Shown: positions 50,101 to 60,801 of the stretch, one piece after another
How the letters are laid out: every line of letters begins with the position of its first letter
Position numbering within the stretch: the stretch's first letter is position 1
NCBI GenBank assembly: GCA_005784505.1
Contig: VCAZ01000070.1
Span: 558,001 to 622,000, forward strand
DNA: 64,000 nt
Direction: 5' to 3'
Source: Bagarius yarrelli
Taxonomy: Eukaryota; Chordata; Actinopteri; Siluriformes; Sisoridae
Notes under the pieces: model-generated
The model's input: the letters and a program-made list of their open reading frames with translations, nothing else
Database searches by the model: none
What the model was told of the DNA's origin: nothing
Translations under genes and position numbers: made by a program

Positions 50101-53100
50101 ATGCAGTAAAGACAGAGAAAAGGGGAGGGAATGATGGAGGGGTGCAGTGTGTGACTGGTAAATCCCTGAGAGAGAGATAGTGAGAGAGAGAAAGAGAAAA
50201 CGTGGACATGCGACTCCGGATTAGCTTGCAGAAACAGGAGGAGTGTGAGAAAAACAGAATTCATGAAAGTAGAACCTTCTGAAGCAGATTTTTTCTGTGG
50301 TGTTTACAAAAAGTAGTATAGAGCTTTAAAAAAAAGAATTTTAAAATCACTTTTTTAATAGTTTGGAAATCATAAAGCAACGTGTTTGTTAAAAATCTAA
50401 AGTGTGTTGTAATCAAAGAGAGCGCACAGTTTGTCAGGAGAACACAGCGGCATAAAATATACGAGAGAGGCTGTAAAGGTGTGTGCACGTCATTAATGTT
50501 CAGCTGATCTTGAAATGTGACCTGTAATTAAGCATGCTGCAGCCTTGCACTCTTCTCAGCTGTGTGTGTGTGTGTGTGTGTGTGATGTGTGTGTGTGTGT
50601 AGACGAGGGACTCGGTTTACAATGCATCTGTGTATCAAAGAAACTTCTATGTCCCCACTTGTGCTTTAAATGCAATTTTACATGCAATTTTTGTATATTT
50701 CCTATCTGTCCCTAGGGCAAACATGTGCTCACACACACACACACACACAGATCATGAACTCATACTTTTTGTGAAACAGCAGTGCATTGTGGTTAAAGAG
50801 CAATAAAAGTCTGCGTAAAGTCAATTCTGATTTTTTTGCTGAACATTATAAATGTTAGATATGCATCACTGAATTATTTTACAAAGGAACTGTGTAGTAC
50901 GATTGTGAGTGAAAGTGAAGTTGGGCTCATGGTTAAGGTGTTGACTACTACCTGAAGATTGTAGGTTCGCCTCCCCCGCTTTACCAGGCACCACTGCTGG
51001 GCCCCTGAGCAAGGCCCTTAACCCCTAATTGCTTAGTTGTATAGATAAGATAAATGTAAGTCACTCTGCTGCAAATGTTAATGTGTGGTCTTTGCACACC
51101 AAGTCAGTTTTATTACTAGGGCTGTTACATACGCACACTTTTTTTTTTAATTTTGTGATTTTTGTCAGGATTATTTGTGCCGAGTTAAATCATGACTCGG
51201 TGACAAAATGAGTCCCCAAGCATGCCCTCCCCGCCATAGAGCTCATTAGCTTACTGGTGATTACTGCCTACATATTGCTAGCTAGTTATATCTGGAGATG
51301 TTTTCTCGATCGCGTGTGGGTTTGCCCTGACAGCGGGCATTCCCCTTGCGTTGTTTCTTTAAGATTTTGATGACTAATTTTGTTTCCTTAGTGAATATTT
51401 TCATTATTTAAGTTATGAATAAAAACACATTTTACTGTGCCTGGAACTCCATACATATTTACAACAATGATTTTAGGCAGACTTTAAGACCTGTTCTATG
51501 TCAGCATGATGGACTCCCGCGTGCATAAACAGGTTCTTCCGGTCTGCACTTATTATCACACGAGCTGTTTATATGGCATTGAAGTGCCAGATTGGAAAAA
51601 TGTCACATCGAGCAAAGACAGTGTGTGTCATTTTTCTACTTTGCGCTGTCATTGTTTGCTTCAGTCCTGTCTAACTGTTAAACACTGTGGACACTAACGT
51701 GTTTTGTTTCATTGCTTTTTTTATTACCTCATTGTTATCTCCACAAGAAAATGTTAGTTTATTATTTAACGATATTTTCATTGATACTACCCCAAAGAAC
51801 GAAAAACCTTTGCCATTTATATAATATGGAAGCATCCGTCTGGTGACAATGGCAAATCTATGGTACACCTAAAAGGTCTGTAAAATAAGGAATGAATTGA
51901 GGAGGTTAAAAAGAATTCCCAGGTATCCAGGACAATGCTTTACATTCGGACCACAACCTAAAACAAATCTTCTTTCCAAATTGGGGTTGGCGTTAAACTC
52001 TCCTGCTTGCATGTAGACAGGTTAAATTTACAGATGATTAAAATCGAAGGAAATCGAATGTATGAACAGACACTAAAATACATATTACATGAGAATACAC
52101 CATTCTAGCTAATAGACACAACACTGGTTATAGGTTTGCCGGCTTCGTGTCAGGTGCACAAACAGTAACTCTCTTGCTTCCTTGGCCTATATTAATTTAC
52201 CGAAGTCGGCATTGAGCCTTCATTATTTTACCATTGTTACTTGCACTACTGTAGCCTAGTCATCGCTCTCACCACAAAAAACTTAAAACAGGACGCACAT
52301 TAACCACATTCTTTTAAACTAAACTACGCTGTTGCCTTTAAGGAAACCAGAAAGGCTTCTTCTCTGATGTTCATTTAAGGAAACATTTCTGCAACGTTTT
52401 TTTTAGTTCAGCTTTTAGTTCAAGACTGAAGCTTCGTTTGGCGCTGTGTAAAATTTTTTTATATTTCTGTTTGCATGTCCGATAAACCGCTGGGATCTGT
52501 GTGAACAGGACTTGGTTCAGGATGTTTCCAGCAGCTTCCTTTCCTTCCTGCCACAGAGGTGTAAAAAACAGTGATACGATCTCATAACTAGGGTTAGTGT
52601 GTTTGGAGAAAATCACAGTAATGTTGGCTTACTGAAAAATATACATTAACGCCTTTTACCGAAGGGTTACTTTTATAATATTCTGGTTATCATTATTATT
52701 AATATAATATTAATCAGTTTAACCGGTCCATGTTCTTTCATTCGACTGGTTGTCGATTTCTGTCCGTCAGGCTTGTAGTGGAGATAGTAGATGACACGGC
52801 AGCAGTGGTTAAAAAAATGCTTAGAAAAAGTCCATAAAATATAATTAAACAGTCACACAACAATTAGTCTCTGCATCAGACGTCGCACCCATGGACATCC
52901 CACGCCTGAACATCTACTGCATATGACACACTTGGCTGAAAACTTTTAAGGTCGTCCTCCTATTGGTCGAAGTGTACTGGATTTCCGCTGACTATCGGTC
53001 CGCCTGGAAACAACCCAAAGCCGTCTGATCTAAAAAGCAATCTGTTGTGTTTATATTGGTGACACATTGACTAGATATTAAAATGGTTCGCCATATAGAC

Positions 53101-54454
53101 TGTTTAAAAAATGTTAAACAGATTTGCTTGATTGTTCTTAACATGAAACGGCACTAAACAATACGTCATTGGTTGCTTTAGCTGCCAGTCATACGTCCTC
53201 TTGGGCGGGCTTCAGCTATTTAAAGCGGCCAAGATTCCGAGACTGAAAATCTGACAGCACGAGGCTACACAATTATAATCGGTTAAACAAAATGGCTATA
53301 CAGCCACTGTATGTGCACAAATATATGCGCACTGTACTATTAAATATTAATGTTTACCGTATATTAAACACGTTTTTTTTTTTTATAATCTCCACTGGTC
53401 TGAAAAGACTTTACACTTAAATTAGCTGTGGTCATTTGTGTCCATTGGGTATAAGAGCATTAATGATTCCAGGCGCTCGTGACGGGTAAGAACGCGTTAA
53501 GTGCGGTTGAGGTCAGACCTATGTGCAGTGAGACACTTGTTTTTTCATTCCAGATTTAGCAAATGAGGCTGTTTTGTGCACAGAGGAATTGTCATGCTGG
53601 CTTATCACCTCTGAGCCACTTCAGTAGGCTTTTTTGTGGCAAATAAGAAAGACAGATCAGGTGTCCACAGACTTTTGGCTCTGTAGTGCATTTTTCCAGT
53701 TCATCTAGTTTGAATGTCTTCTAAAATCTCATTTGCACTAAACAGGCTGTTTCCATACTGTAGCTGGCTGGTTGAATATGTATAACCAGATTTAAAGGGC
53801 AGATTTGTCTGGTTTTGGCCAATCCAACAGATCGTAAAGGTGTTGTTATGGTGATGAAGAGGTTTTTCTTTGTAGTTGGTTTACATGGCAACATCAGGCA
53901 CGTGAGGGTGAAGCACGTTGTTCTGTGTAAACACATATGGATGAATCGCTCAGGATCAATCAGTTTTCGTGCTCAATTTCCCTGAGCTAAAGCTACAAAA
54001 AGGATCCCTATTTAACTGTCTGTTTATTTGCATCTGATGTACAATACAAACCTTTTCCCTTAATTTAAAATAATGCCGTCATTGTTTATAGTTCTGTTGA
54101 TTTAAATAGTCAATTAAATAGTGGTAATAATACACATGCACATACAATTTCCTGTGGCCTTGAGGGACAGAATGACAGTGAGAAACTAATTGTACAAAAA
54201 TGGCACACTGTAGATGTTTACTACAGTGAAATGTAGGTGTGTGTGTGAGTGTGTGAGTGTGTGCGTCCTCAGGGTGAGGTACGTATTCCTAAGGCTCACT
54301 TTCACACTGTGAAGCTAATAGATTGTAACAGCTCACTGAGAAATACAGTTTAGTGGAAGGACACACTGAGCCAGGGAGAGGCCTCAAGGCTGGCACAGGG
54401 GTGTGTATGTGTGTACAGGTTTATATATCCTAATGGGGACCTAAGCCTGGATAT

Positions 54455-54485
<31 letters not shown>

Positions 54486-54847
54486 TATATTATTATAATA
54501 TTATATATATATAATATATATATATACACACAGCTCGTGGGGACCTTCGTGTTACGGTCTAAATGTGGTACAAAAGCTTCTAAAATCATAAGGATGAGAT
54601 TTAAGTACGTAAAAATGTTTTTTGTTGGGTTCGGGGGATAGAAAATACATTTTTGTACATAATAAACCATACTTTCTATGGAGAGTCTCCCACAAGTGTG
54701 GGATAGCTAACACGCAGAGTGTGGTGTTGTGTGGTGTGGTGTGTATTTGTGTAAGGGCGGAGTGTGCACTCATCACCAGTGGGAAAGCATGTTACATTTC
54801 CAAACTTGTGCGTTACCAATGCAAAGAGACCAGTAAATTTAATTACC

Positions 54848-54881
<34 letters not shown>

Positions 54882-57800
54882 TCCTCCCCCCAGCAGATTT
54901 AACCGCAGAGTGTCTGGTGAGTTCTTGACGTCATTGCACTAATCATAGTTAAGATAGTGTGTAACAGTGACATGGTCTCTCTCCCTCTCTCTCTCCCTCT
55001 CCCTCTCTCTCTTTCCTCCTCTTTTTATTGTTTTCTCCCATGAGTGTGTATCTTGGTAATTATCCCCTCCCTGTTAGCATATTAACTAATGCTTGTCCAG
55101 CAGATGAATGTTACTTATCCTATTTTCCCATGAACACTGGTCAGTTTTACAGACAATAATGGGTACTGTTTAAGTAAGCAACTATTTTAATGACTTCACA
55201 CTTGTATTCTGACGTGTATATAATTATTTTAAAAATGACAGATAATTAAATAAGTTAGTAACATGCAAATTTCCTGGTTAGCTTGTAACTTGGAAGACAG
55301 CTGGTAATCTGCATGTGCACATGCTGTAGATAGTGCAGATCTACAGTCTGTCAGTGCTTCCTAAATTCAGAGCACATGACCAGCCACCAGCAATAAATAC
55401 AGTAAAATAACGCAGCTTCCTATAGTACTGTTTAGCGCAATAATCCACGTTAACATAATTACACTGCACACTATTTTAACCAGAATGTGACTAATAGATA
55501 AAAGTATTTTAAATCGATTTAAACTAATTTTACAGCGATCTCTAATGACACTCTAAATGCCCTACAACTGCCTCAGCTTGCTTTGATCTTTCCTGAACTC
55601 CAGTTAATGAGCTGCTTCTTACAAGCCTCTTTATCAACAAGCAGGAAAAGAAAAAGTGGATCTTGGAGAAAAAATAACCCATCCCTTCAGCTTAAATAAA
55701 TAAATAATCAAATATGTACGGTTGTTTTGCTGTTATTCGCTGAACTACAACTACCTTGAATTTTACCTTATTGTATTGTTAAGTGCGCTTATATCATTTT
55801 GTTTATTGTCTGTATAATAGAACCGATGTTTCAGTGATGTTACGCTTCAAATCAAAACCAGTCAGTGTTTTATTCGATGTTTGAGTTTAAATTGGCTAAA
55901 CCAACCATAAAAAACACTGGCTCATGCAGTTTATCCTGAACTAGACAAAGAAAACTTCTTTCAGTCCCACTGACTAATTATTTTGGTTCACACCCAAGTG
56001 TGATTATTGTGTTCTCATCTGCCTAAAGAACCACACCAAGGGACGAAAAACACAGCAGGGTTAGAATCCAATAGCCTAAACACTGCATATGTGGAGGCAT
56101 CTTTAGGGCCAGTTGGTGGGCTTGTTATCAGATTAATTTAGCCTGTGATTAAGGAAATTTGTCCACTCACTGTGGCATTAATGAGTCAATTAATCAGACT
56201 TCCAGTTAGAAAGACCTTTCCTGCTCTTACATCTTTCTCTAAAGTATCACAGTTTCACTCTGTTAGGATTCTTGTACATTCTACATTTGTATGATATGAT
56301 TCTGACTAAAATAAGTAGAATATATAGCAGACCTAATCTACCCCCACTATGGCTATTAGTCTAATAGGATGCACTTCTACACCCCCGTTATTAATTTTCC
56401 TTTCATTCACCAATGTAGAACAGTGTTTAAGAGGCAGGAGACCAACCCAGCTGCATTTCCACCCTCGCCTTTCTGCCTTGTTTTTTTAAAGCGGCGTATC
56501 TAAAAGTGTGTTGTGGTTTTAACTCTTGTATTCTTTCCCCAGTATGTGCCGAAGCATTTAACCCAGATGAAGATGACGAGGACTCTGAGCCAAGAGTCGT
56601 TCACCCAAAAACAGATGAGCAAAGATGCAGGTTACAGGAGGCCTGCAAAGACATACTGCTGTTTAAAGCTCTTGACCAGGTAGACACACACAAATGTGTC
56701 TTTTATGTATACAATATATTGGCAAAGGTTTGTGTTACCAGCACACCCCTTATCAGTGTGTTTTGTTTGGAATTAAGGAACTTGAGTGTCTTTTGTAGAA
56801 TCCTGACTCTTAACTGGACCCCACTAACACCTTTGGGTTGAACTGCACCCCAGACCTCCTCATCTGACATTTTTATCTAAATACTATTGTAATTCTATTA
56901 CAGCCACTTGCAGTAAAGTGAGGATTTGTTTATAAAATCGCTTAGATTAAATCTGTCAGGTGTCCTCTTGCGTTTGTCTGTATAGTGTATGCTTATCTCT
57001 ATGCTGAAGTCTCCCTGTGTATAATGTTAATAGGAGCAGTTTTCAGAAGTGCTGGATGCCATGTTCGAAGTGCTCGTGGAGCCACAAGAACATGTAATCG
57101 ATCAGGGAGATGACGGGGATAATTTCTACGTCATTGAAAGGTACGTGGGTTTTAAAAGCAGTAAGAAATGTACGGATAAAATTAAAGCCTTGTGGCGCAG
57201 AGATTATTTTATGCCATTTAAAAACTATTTTACACATGTTGTGCCTGTATCAGTACCCCCCCCCCCCAAAAAAGTCATTTTTCCTGTATGTTCTTATATT
57301 TATCTTAACTCATTTAGCTCATGAGTTAAATGCAAGTTGTTTTTTTATACAATGTTAAGTGCAGTGTATAAACAAAAACACCCTCGAACTTCAGTCTTAT
57401 CTGGATTATCAATAGTTTTCAATAAATACTAGAGCTGTGTAAAAAATAGTGATTATAGCGTTAGTGTATTGATATTCTAACCTCTTACTATTGATAAATA
57501 TTTAAATTGTTTTAGGTTTACGTTAATATTTAATTAAAACCTTCAGTATGTCTCAAACAACTTCCTTCTCCGTTCCTGTTGTTGTCACTGACACATACAG
57601 ATGTTTTGTTTTGAGGTATTGAACTATATTGTGATGCACTATATTATAATATGTATCATATCGTGACGCTCTTGCTAATACTACGCCTTAATAAATATCT
57701 GTCTTTAGCTCTGATTCAACTTTTTTTTTTCTTTCTGTATCTTTTCATCCTCTTTTTTTTCCCCCTGCCTTTCTCCTCCGGATAATTGAGGGTCTATGTG

Positions 57801-60800
57801 GGGGATACTCTCTGCACTTTATTCCATTAATATGCATTAACATTGAGTGATAATTTTAGGCCGACGCTGTGTGGGAGTGAGCTTTGTGTCGCCACTCATT
57901 TAGGTTCTCATTCCCAATTCCAATGTCCCTCGAACAATACAGGAACATTTCTCCCACCTGTGGTTTTCTTTAGATTTCTTGAACCCTGTTTAAAAGGTGC
58001 TTGTCAGATGTGTGTTCAGAACATGTTGAATTGAAACCTTTAAGAGAAGTAGGGAATTTGTTTCTGTTGCAGGGGCGTGTATGATATTGTGGTGCAGAAG
58101 GATGGCGTGGGCTGCTGTGTCGGTCAGTACGATAACAAGGGCAGCTTTGGCGAGCTGGCACTTATGTACAACACACCCCGAGCTGCTACCATCATCTCTA
58201 AGCAGGAGGGGGCCCTCTGGGGACTGGTGAGAGAGAAGGAGTGTGTGTGCGCATGCATGTGTTTGTGTGTGTGTGAGCGCATTTAATAATACACGCTTAA
58301 TTACGTTAGAGTTTATCTAAGAGAAACTGCACAAGTAAGTGAGCATTCATTAATAAACAAACGATACTCTGTATGCGTGTAAGAGAGATGATCGCAGCGA
58401 GTCACAATTCTGGCCTACAGCGCCACCATGTGGGTGTTTGAACCTTGACAAATTACGGCCACACACTTTATCCAACACAGAAACTTAAGGTTATGTGTTA
58501 AAAGTCAGTTACTTGGGTTGCCTTACATAAAGTATTTTTTAAGTTTGTCCAGATATTTTTAATGCTGCATTTATTCTAACAGCCAAAAACACATGTGATC
58601 AAATTTTTGATCCTCTGCTAATTCTGTACATTTTCCCACTATTTCTTATAACTGTGTGTAAATTCCAGCATTAAATTCTCGCTTTCCTTTGGTTAGACTC
58701 ACTTCCTCACATTCCTTATCTAACATTGGTTAATGCTAGAATGCTAATAAAAGCTAATTAACATGCCTAGTGAAAAACTTTCCTACCAACAGATAGACCA
58801 CATTCTGTGTGGTGCTGCAGGTGGCCTATTTAATAAGGGGTTTTAAGCATGCTTATCTTAACAGATGAGGGTTTTTTTGGTGGTGTTGTTGGATATGAAG
58901 TGTATTAAAATATTTGGACCGATAAATTCCCTTTGGATGAAACAGAAGGAGCGAATGATTTGAATAACGGGAACAGTGTAATCTACTCTTTGTGTGTGTT
59001 TGTGTTTATGTCTCAGGACCGAGCAACATTCCGTAGGTTGATTGTGAAGAACAATGCGAAGAAGAGGAGGATGTATGAGAGCTTCATTGAGTCTGTCCCA
59101 CTCCTCAAATCTCTGGAGGTAAGAAGAGGCAGGGATGAATTATAAAATTAGTTACAAGTGTTTGTGTTGCACAGATTTTCCTACATATAAACTATTTTTT
59201 TGGAGCAGCAGCTTACTGAATTAACCTTAGTGTTCTGGGTCGAGTATCCAGTCTCCACATATTGTTAGTGGAAAGTTTTCACGCATAGCTGATGTCTGCA
59301 GAATGTGTCTTTTTAACTTAATTTAGTAGTTTTTCTTTCTTAACTTACTCTTTACTATTTTCTTTACTGCCGTATATGGGAATATTTGCTTCAGTCTTTG
59401 CTACTGGTGATCCTCTCGAGTGACCAAGACCGAAGATAATTACTTCCAGCCACTAGTTAAACAGTTCAATCGGACTCATGGGAATTAGAGGAAAACATCA
59501 GTTTGACCATCTTATGTTGCTGATGGCTTATAAGACTTGACAAGTGGACCTTCAATCATCATAAATGACATAAAAATATATGCAGACATGAATAAAGAAA
59601 CCGTTTGTATTTTCAATTATAATTTTTGATCAATGTTTAATAATTCATCTGTTTAAGTCATTTATTTATAGGCGTAAAAGCTGTCATATGCTGTGATTAT
59701 TACAATAAGTGAAGTGCTGGACAAACTTGTTTTTCTAAATTGGCATGTAGGAACAGAGACTTGAGTAATGTCGATAATAGCGGTTTTATCATTACTAATG
59801 ATTATTTTGTGTTATACTATTTCACATTTCTGATTTTATATAAATTAATCCTTAATCTATGTTTTTCTATTCTCTGTCTCTGTATTTCTCACTTTGTCTC
59901 ACTTTTTCTCTCTCAGTTGTCTGAAAGAATGAAGATTGTTGACGTTTTGGGGGTAAAGACCTTTCAGGATGGCGAGCGGATTATTATGCAGGTAGATAGA
60001 ATGTTTACTCGTAAAAACAAGCTCAAACAAAAGCATCACCTCTGATTCTCTTAAGAAAAAATACTCGAACCAGTGCACAGTGTAGGTCCCATTAGAGTGG
60101 CAATTCTAGTGTTTTTAAACACAATGATCTCTTTGAAATGTTTGTACAGGGTGACAAGGCGGACTGTTTCTATGTCGTTGAATCTGGAGAAGTGAAGATC
60201 ATGATGAAGAGCAAAGTATGTTTGTTTTATCCTTTTTATAATAAAAACAAAAATAGAAATAGAAGCTTAAAGGGGGGGGGGCACTGATTGGGAAACAGGA
60301 ACTGTTTTGAATTGATAATTAATACAAAAGTTTTTCTTTTTCCTTTTTCTTTTTTTTAGACAAAAGCAGACAGACAAGACAATGCAGAGGTAGAAATTGC
60401 TCGTTGTACTAGAGGGCAGTACTTTGGAGAGCTCGCGCTTGTAACCAACAACCACGGGCTGCCTCAGCTTATGCCATCGGGGATGTTAAATGCTTGGGTA
60501 AGTGAGTGTAGGGTGCATGTGAGTGTGTGAAAATCTCCAGAGTTTTACATTTAACTCTTTTTATCTGTTTAAATGTGTTGGCTGTAAGTTGAACTCTGTT
60601 TTATTGAAATGATTGAATTGTGTGATTTTTACAGAAATTTGTAGCGTATGCTTGGCATTAATGCATGTCTGTTTTCTGCAGTGATTGATGTGCAGGCGTT
60701 TGAGCGCTTGCTGGGCCCGTGTATGGAGATCATGAAGAGAAACATTGCTCTTAATACAGCTGGTGGCCCTGTTTGGCTCCAGCATGGATCTCAGAGACTG

Positions 60801-60801
60801 A
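39239..60801 (+). CDS. prkar2a: cAMP-dependent protein kinase type II regulatory subunit (ten coding exons)
   Basis: RII subunit of PKA: dimerises, docks to AKAP scaffolds and inhibits the catalytic subunit until cAMP binds. Exons: 39239-39491, 54881-54916, 56543-56679, 57034-57140, 58073-58226, 59017-59118, 59917-59991, 60150-60215, 60360-60497, 60682-60801. All introns are GT-AG with matching phases. With two indels allowed for, the protein is 397 residues (human RII-alpha 404). Domains: docking/dimerisation 3-43, acidic linker about 72-84, inhibitor site RRVS with Ser96, cAMP site A with FGELALMYNTPRAAT (Glu205, Arg214), site B with FGELAL (Glu334). The docking domain matches RII-alpha, while the linker motif KGVMFDGEPMQ and some later residues recall RII-beta, as is usual in fish. 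As given, the frame breaks in exon 9 (60451) and exon 10 (about 60750). The alpha paralogue is preferred also because MGLL and PRKAR2A share human chromosome 3. A duplicated fish copy (aa or ab) cannot be told apart here. Confidence 0.95.
40634..40682. repeat. Compound (GT)n(AT)n microsatellite
   Basis: About 24 bases of GT followed by about 18 of AT. Confidence 0.93.
42243..42402 (+). repeat. tRNA-derived SINE copy with intact A and B boxes
   Basis: GTGGCTCATGGTTAAAGTG then GGGTTCGATTCCCAGC (exact B box), a shortened core GGCCCTTAACCCACAATTGC, and the tail TAAGTCGCTCTGGATAAGG..CTGTAAATGTAA. It looks young apart from a deletion of the GGGCCCCTGAG block. Confidence 0.93.
46482..46503. repeat. 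(GT)n microsatellite
   Basis: About 22 bases of GT. Confidence 0.9.
47018..47165. repeat. Compound ATCT / CT / TA repeat block
   Basis: CTAT units, then CT-rich sequence, then about 70 bases of TA with small interruptions that can fold back on themselves. Confidence 0.92.
48780..48984 (-). mobile_element. MITE-like element, copy D
   Basis: The right end TATACCGTCATACCGCCCAT is the reverse of copy C (21491). TTAGCCACGCCCACTATTT also matches C. The left boundary is uncertain. Confidence 0.5.
50562..50602. repeat. (TG)n microsatellite
   Basis: About 40 bases of TG interrupted once by TGATG. Confidence 0.93.
50728..50750. repeat. (CA)n microsatellite
   Basis: About 20 bases of CA. Confidence 0.88.
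50924..51087 (+). repeat. tRNA-derived SINE copy
   Basis: GGGCTCATGGTTAAGGTGTT, degraded B box GTAGGTTCGCCTCC, intact GGGCCCCTGAGCAAGGCCC and CCTAATTGCTTAGTTGTATA; the tail is shortened. Confidence 0.9.
53162..53225 (+). promoter_or_regulatory. Promoter-like cluster in prkar2a intron 1
   Basis: Within 64 bases: TACGTCA half CRE, inverted CCAAT (ATTGG 53168-53172), a GC box (GGGCGGGC 53203-53210) and a TATA-like TATTTAAAG (53217-53225). Another ATTGG lies at 52962. It could drive a shorter transcript, or be chance or a buried old element. Confidence 0.35.
53450..53692. mobile_element. Possible Tc1-like remnant
   Basis: Contains GGTTGAGGTCAGACCTATGT and ends CAGGTGTCCACAGACTTTTG, sequence types typical of fish Tc1-like elements. 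No coding block is left. Confidence 0.45.
54450..54525. repeat. (AT)n palindromic array
   Basis: About 75 bases of AT/TA with ATTATAAT breaks; strongly self-complementary. Confidence 0.93.
54851..54879 (+). repeat. (TC)n microsatellite forming a polypyrimidine tract
   Basis: About 28 bases of TC directly followed by AG at 54879-54880, the acceptor of prkar2a exon 2. Confidence 0.95.
54881..54916 (+). CDS. prkar2a: prkar2a coding exon 2 (36 nt, autophosphorylation site)
   Basis: Completes a Pro, then PPPSRFNRRVS and the first base of Val; phase 1 to 1, donor GTGAGT. RRVS is the inhibitor sequence that occupies the kinase active site; Ser96 is the autophosphorylated residue in RII subunits. 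Confidence 0.95.
54917..56542 (+). other. prkar2a intron 2
   Basis: GTGAGT to TTCCCCAG, with a CT-rich patch at about 54975-55017 and otherwise nothing recognised. Confidence 0.9.
56543..56679 (+). CDS. prkar2a: prkar2a coding exon 3
   Basis: CAEAFNPDEDDEDSEPRVVH, then KTDEQRCRLQEACKDILLFK and ALDQ, phase 1 to 0, donor GTAGAC. It links the inhibitor site to cAMP site A and includes the conserved N3A helices. Confidence 0.97.
56680..57033 (+). other. prkar2a intron 3
   Basis: GTAGAC to TTAATAG, 354 bases; weak pyrimidine tract, no repeat seen. Confidence 0.9.
57034..57140 (+). CDS. prkar2a: prkar2a coding exon 4 (start of cAMP site A)
   Basis: EQFSEVLDAMFEVLVEPQEH, then VIDQGDDGDNFYVIER, phase 0 to 2, donor GTACGT. 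First beta strands of cyclic-nucleotide-binding domain A. Confidence 0.97.
57141..58072 (+). other. prkar2a intron 4
   Basis: GTACGT to TTGCAG. It carries MITE copy B at 57429-57677. Confidence 0.9.
57429..57677 (+). mobile_element. hAT-like MITE, copy B
   Basis: CTAGAGCTGTGTAAAAAATA at the left, TCAAACAACTTCC and TTGTTGTCACTGACACATAC in the middle, ATCATATCGTGACGCTCTTG at the right. It matches copy A reversed, but has an internal deletion and no SINE. Confidence 0.65.
58073..58226 (+). CDS. prkar2a: prkar2a coding exon 5 (phosphate-binding cassette A)
   Basis: GVYDIVVQKDGVGCCVGQYD, then GSFGELALMYNTPRAATI and ALWGL, phase 2 to 0, donor GTGAGA. Glu205 and Arg214 hold the ribose and phosphate of cAMP in site A. 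CCVGQ has a double Cys where mammals have SVGQ or RCVGN. Confidence 0.97.
58227..59016 (+). other. prkar2a intron 5
   Basis: GTGAGA to TCTCAG, 790 bases; short GT-rich start, no repeat family recognised. Confidence 0.9.
59017..59118 (+). CDS. prkar2a: prkar2a coding exon 6
   Basis: DRATFRRLIVKNNAKKRRMY, then ESFIESVPLLKSLE, 34 codons, phase 0, donor GTAAGA. Hinge helix between the two cAMP sites; ESVPLLKSLE follows RII-alpha. Confidence 0.97.
59119..59916 (+). other. prkar2a intron 6
   Basis: GTAAGA to TCTCAG, 798 bases; AT-rich, nothing recognised. Confidence 0.9.
59917..59991 (+). CDS. prkar2a: prkar2a coding exon 7 (start of cAMP site B)
   Basis: LSERMKIVDVLGVKTFQDGE, then RIIMQ, 25 codons, phase 0, donor GTAGAT. 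Confidence 0.95.
60150..60215 (+). CDS. prkar2a: prkar2a coding exon 8
   Basis: GDKADCFYVVESGEVKIMMK then SK, 22 codons, phase 0, donor GTATGT. Central strands of cyclic-nucleotide-binding domain B. Confidence 0.96.
60360..60497 (+). CDS. prkar2a: prkar2a coding exon 9 (cassette B, one-base frame break)
   Basis: TKADRQDNAEVEIARC, then GQYFGELALVTN in frame. After 60451 the expected PRAASAYAIGDVKCL continues one frame over, so one base is missing from the Lys codon (AA-CCACGG). With it the exon is 139 nt and its phase fits exon 10 exactly. Confidence 0.93.
60682..60801 (+). CDS. prkar2a: prkar2a last coding exon (net five-base shortage)
   Basis: Completes Val, then IDVQAFERLLGPCMEIMKRN and IA. 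The family YEEQLV.LFG follows only as QLVALFGSSMDLRD in another frame (60757-60801, TGA at 60799). Between GCT and CAG there are 7 bases where 12 are expected. Read as given, that frame would instead run on to a TAA near 60870. Confidence 0.85.

Larger units (their letters stand above)
39492..54880 (+). other. prkar2a intron 1 (15.4 kb)
   Basis: GTAAGT to CTCTCAG. It contains two SINE copies, a MITE copy, a Tc1-like remnant, several simple repeats and a promoter-like cluster near 53165-53225 (listed). Long AT-rich stretches hold nothing I recognise. Confidence 0.88.

Noticed and set aside
58406..58440. Reverse CTCF-like GCGCCACCATGTGG
   Set aside because: Two mismatches in the central bases; position inside an intron gives no extra support.
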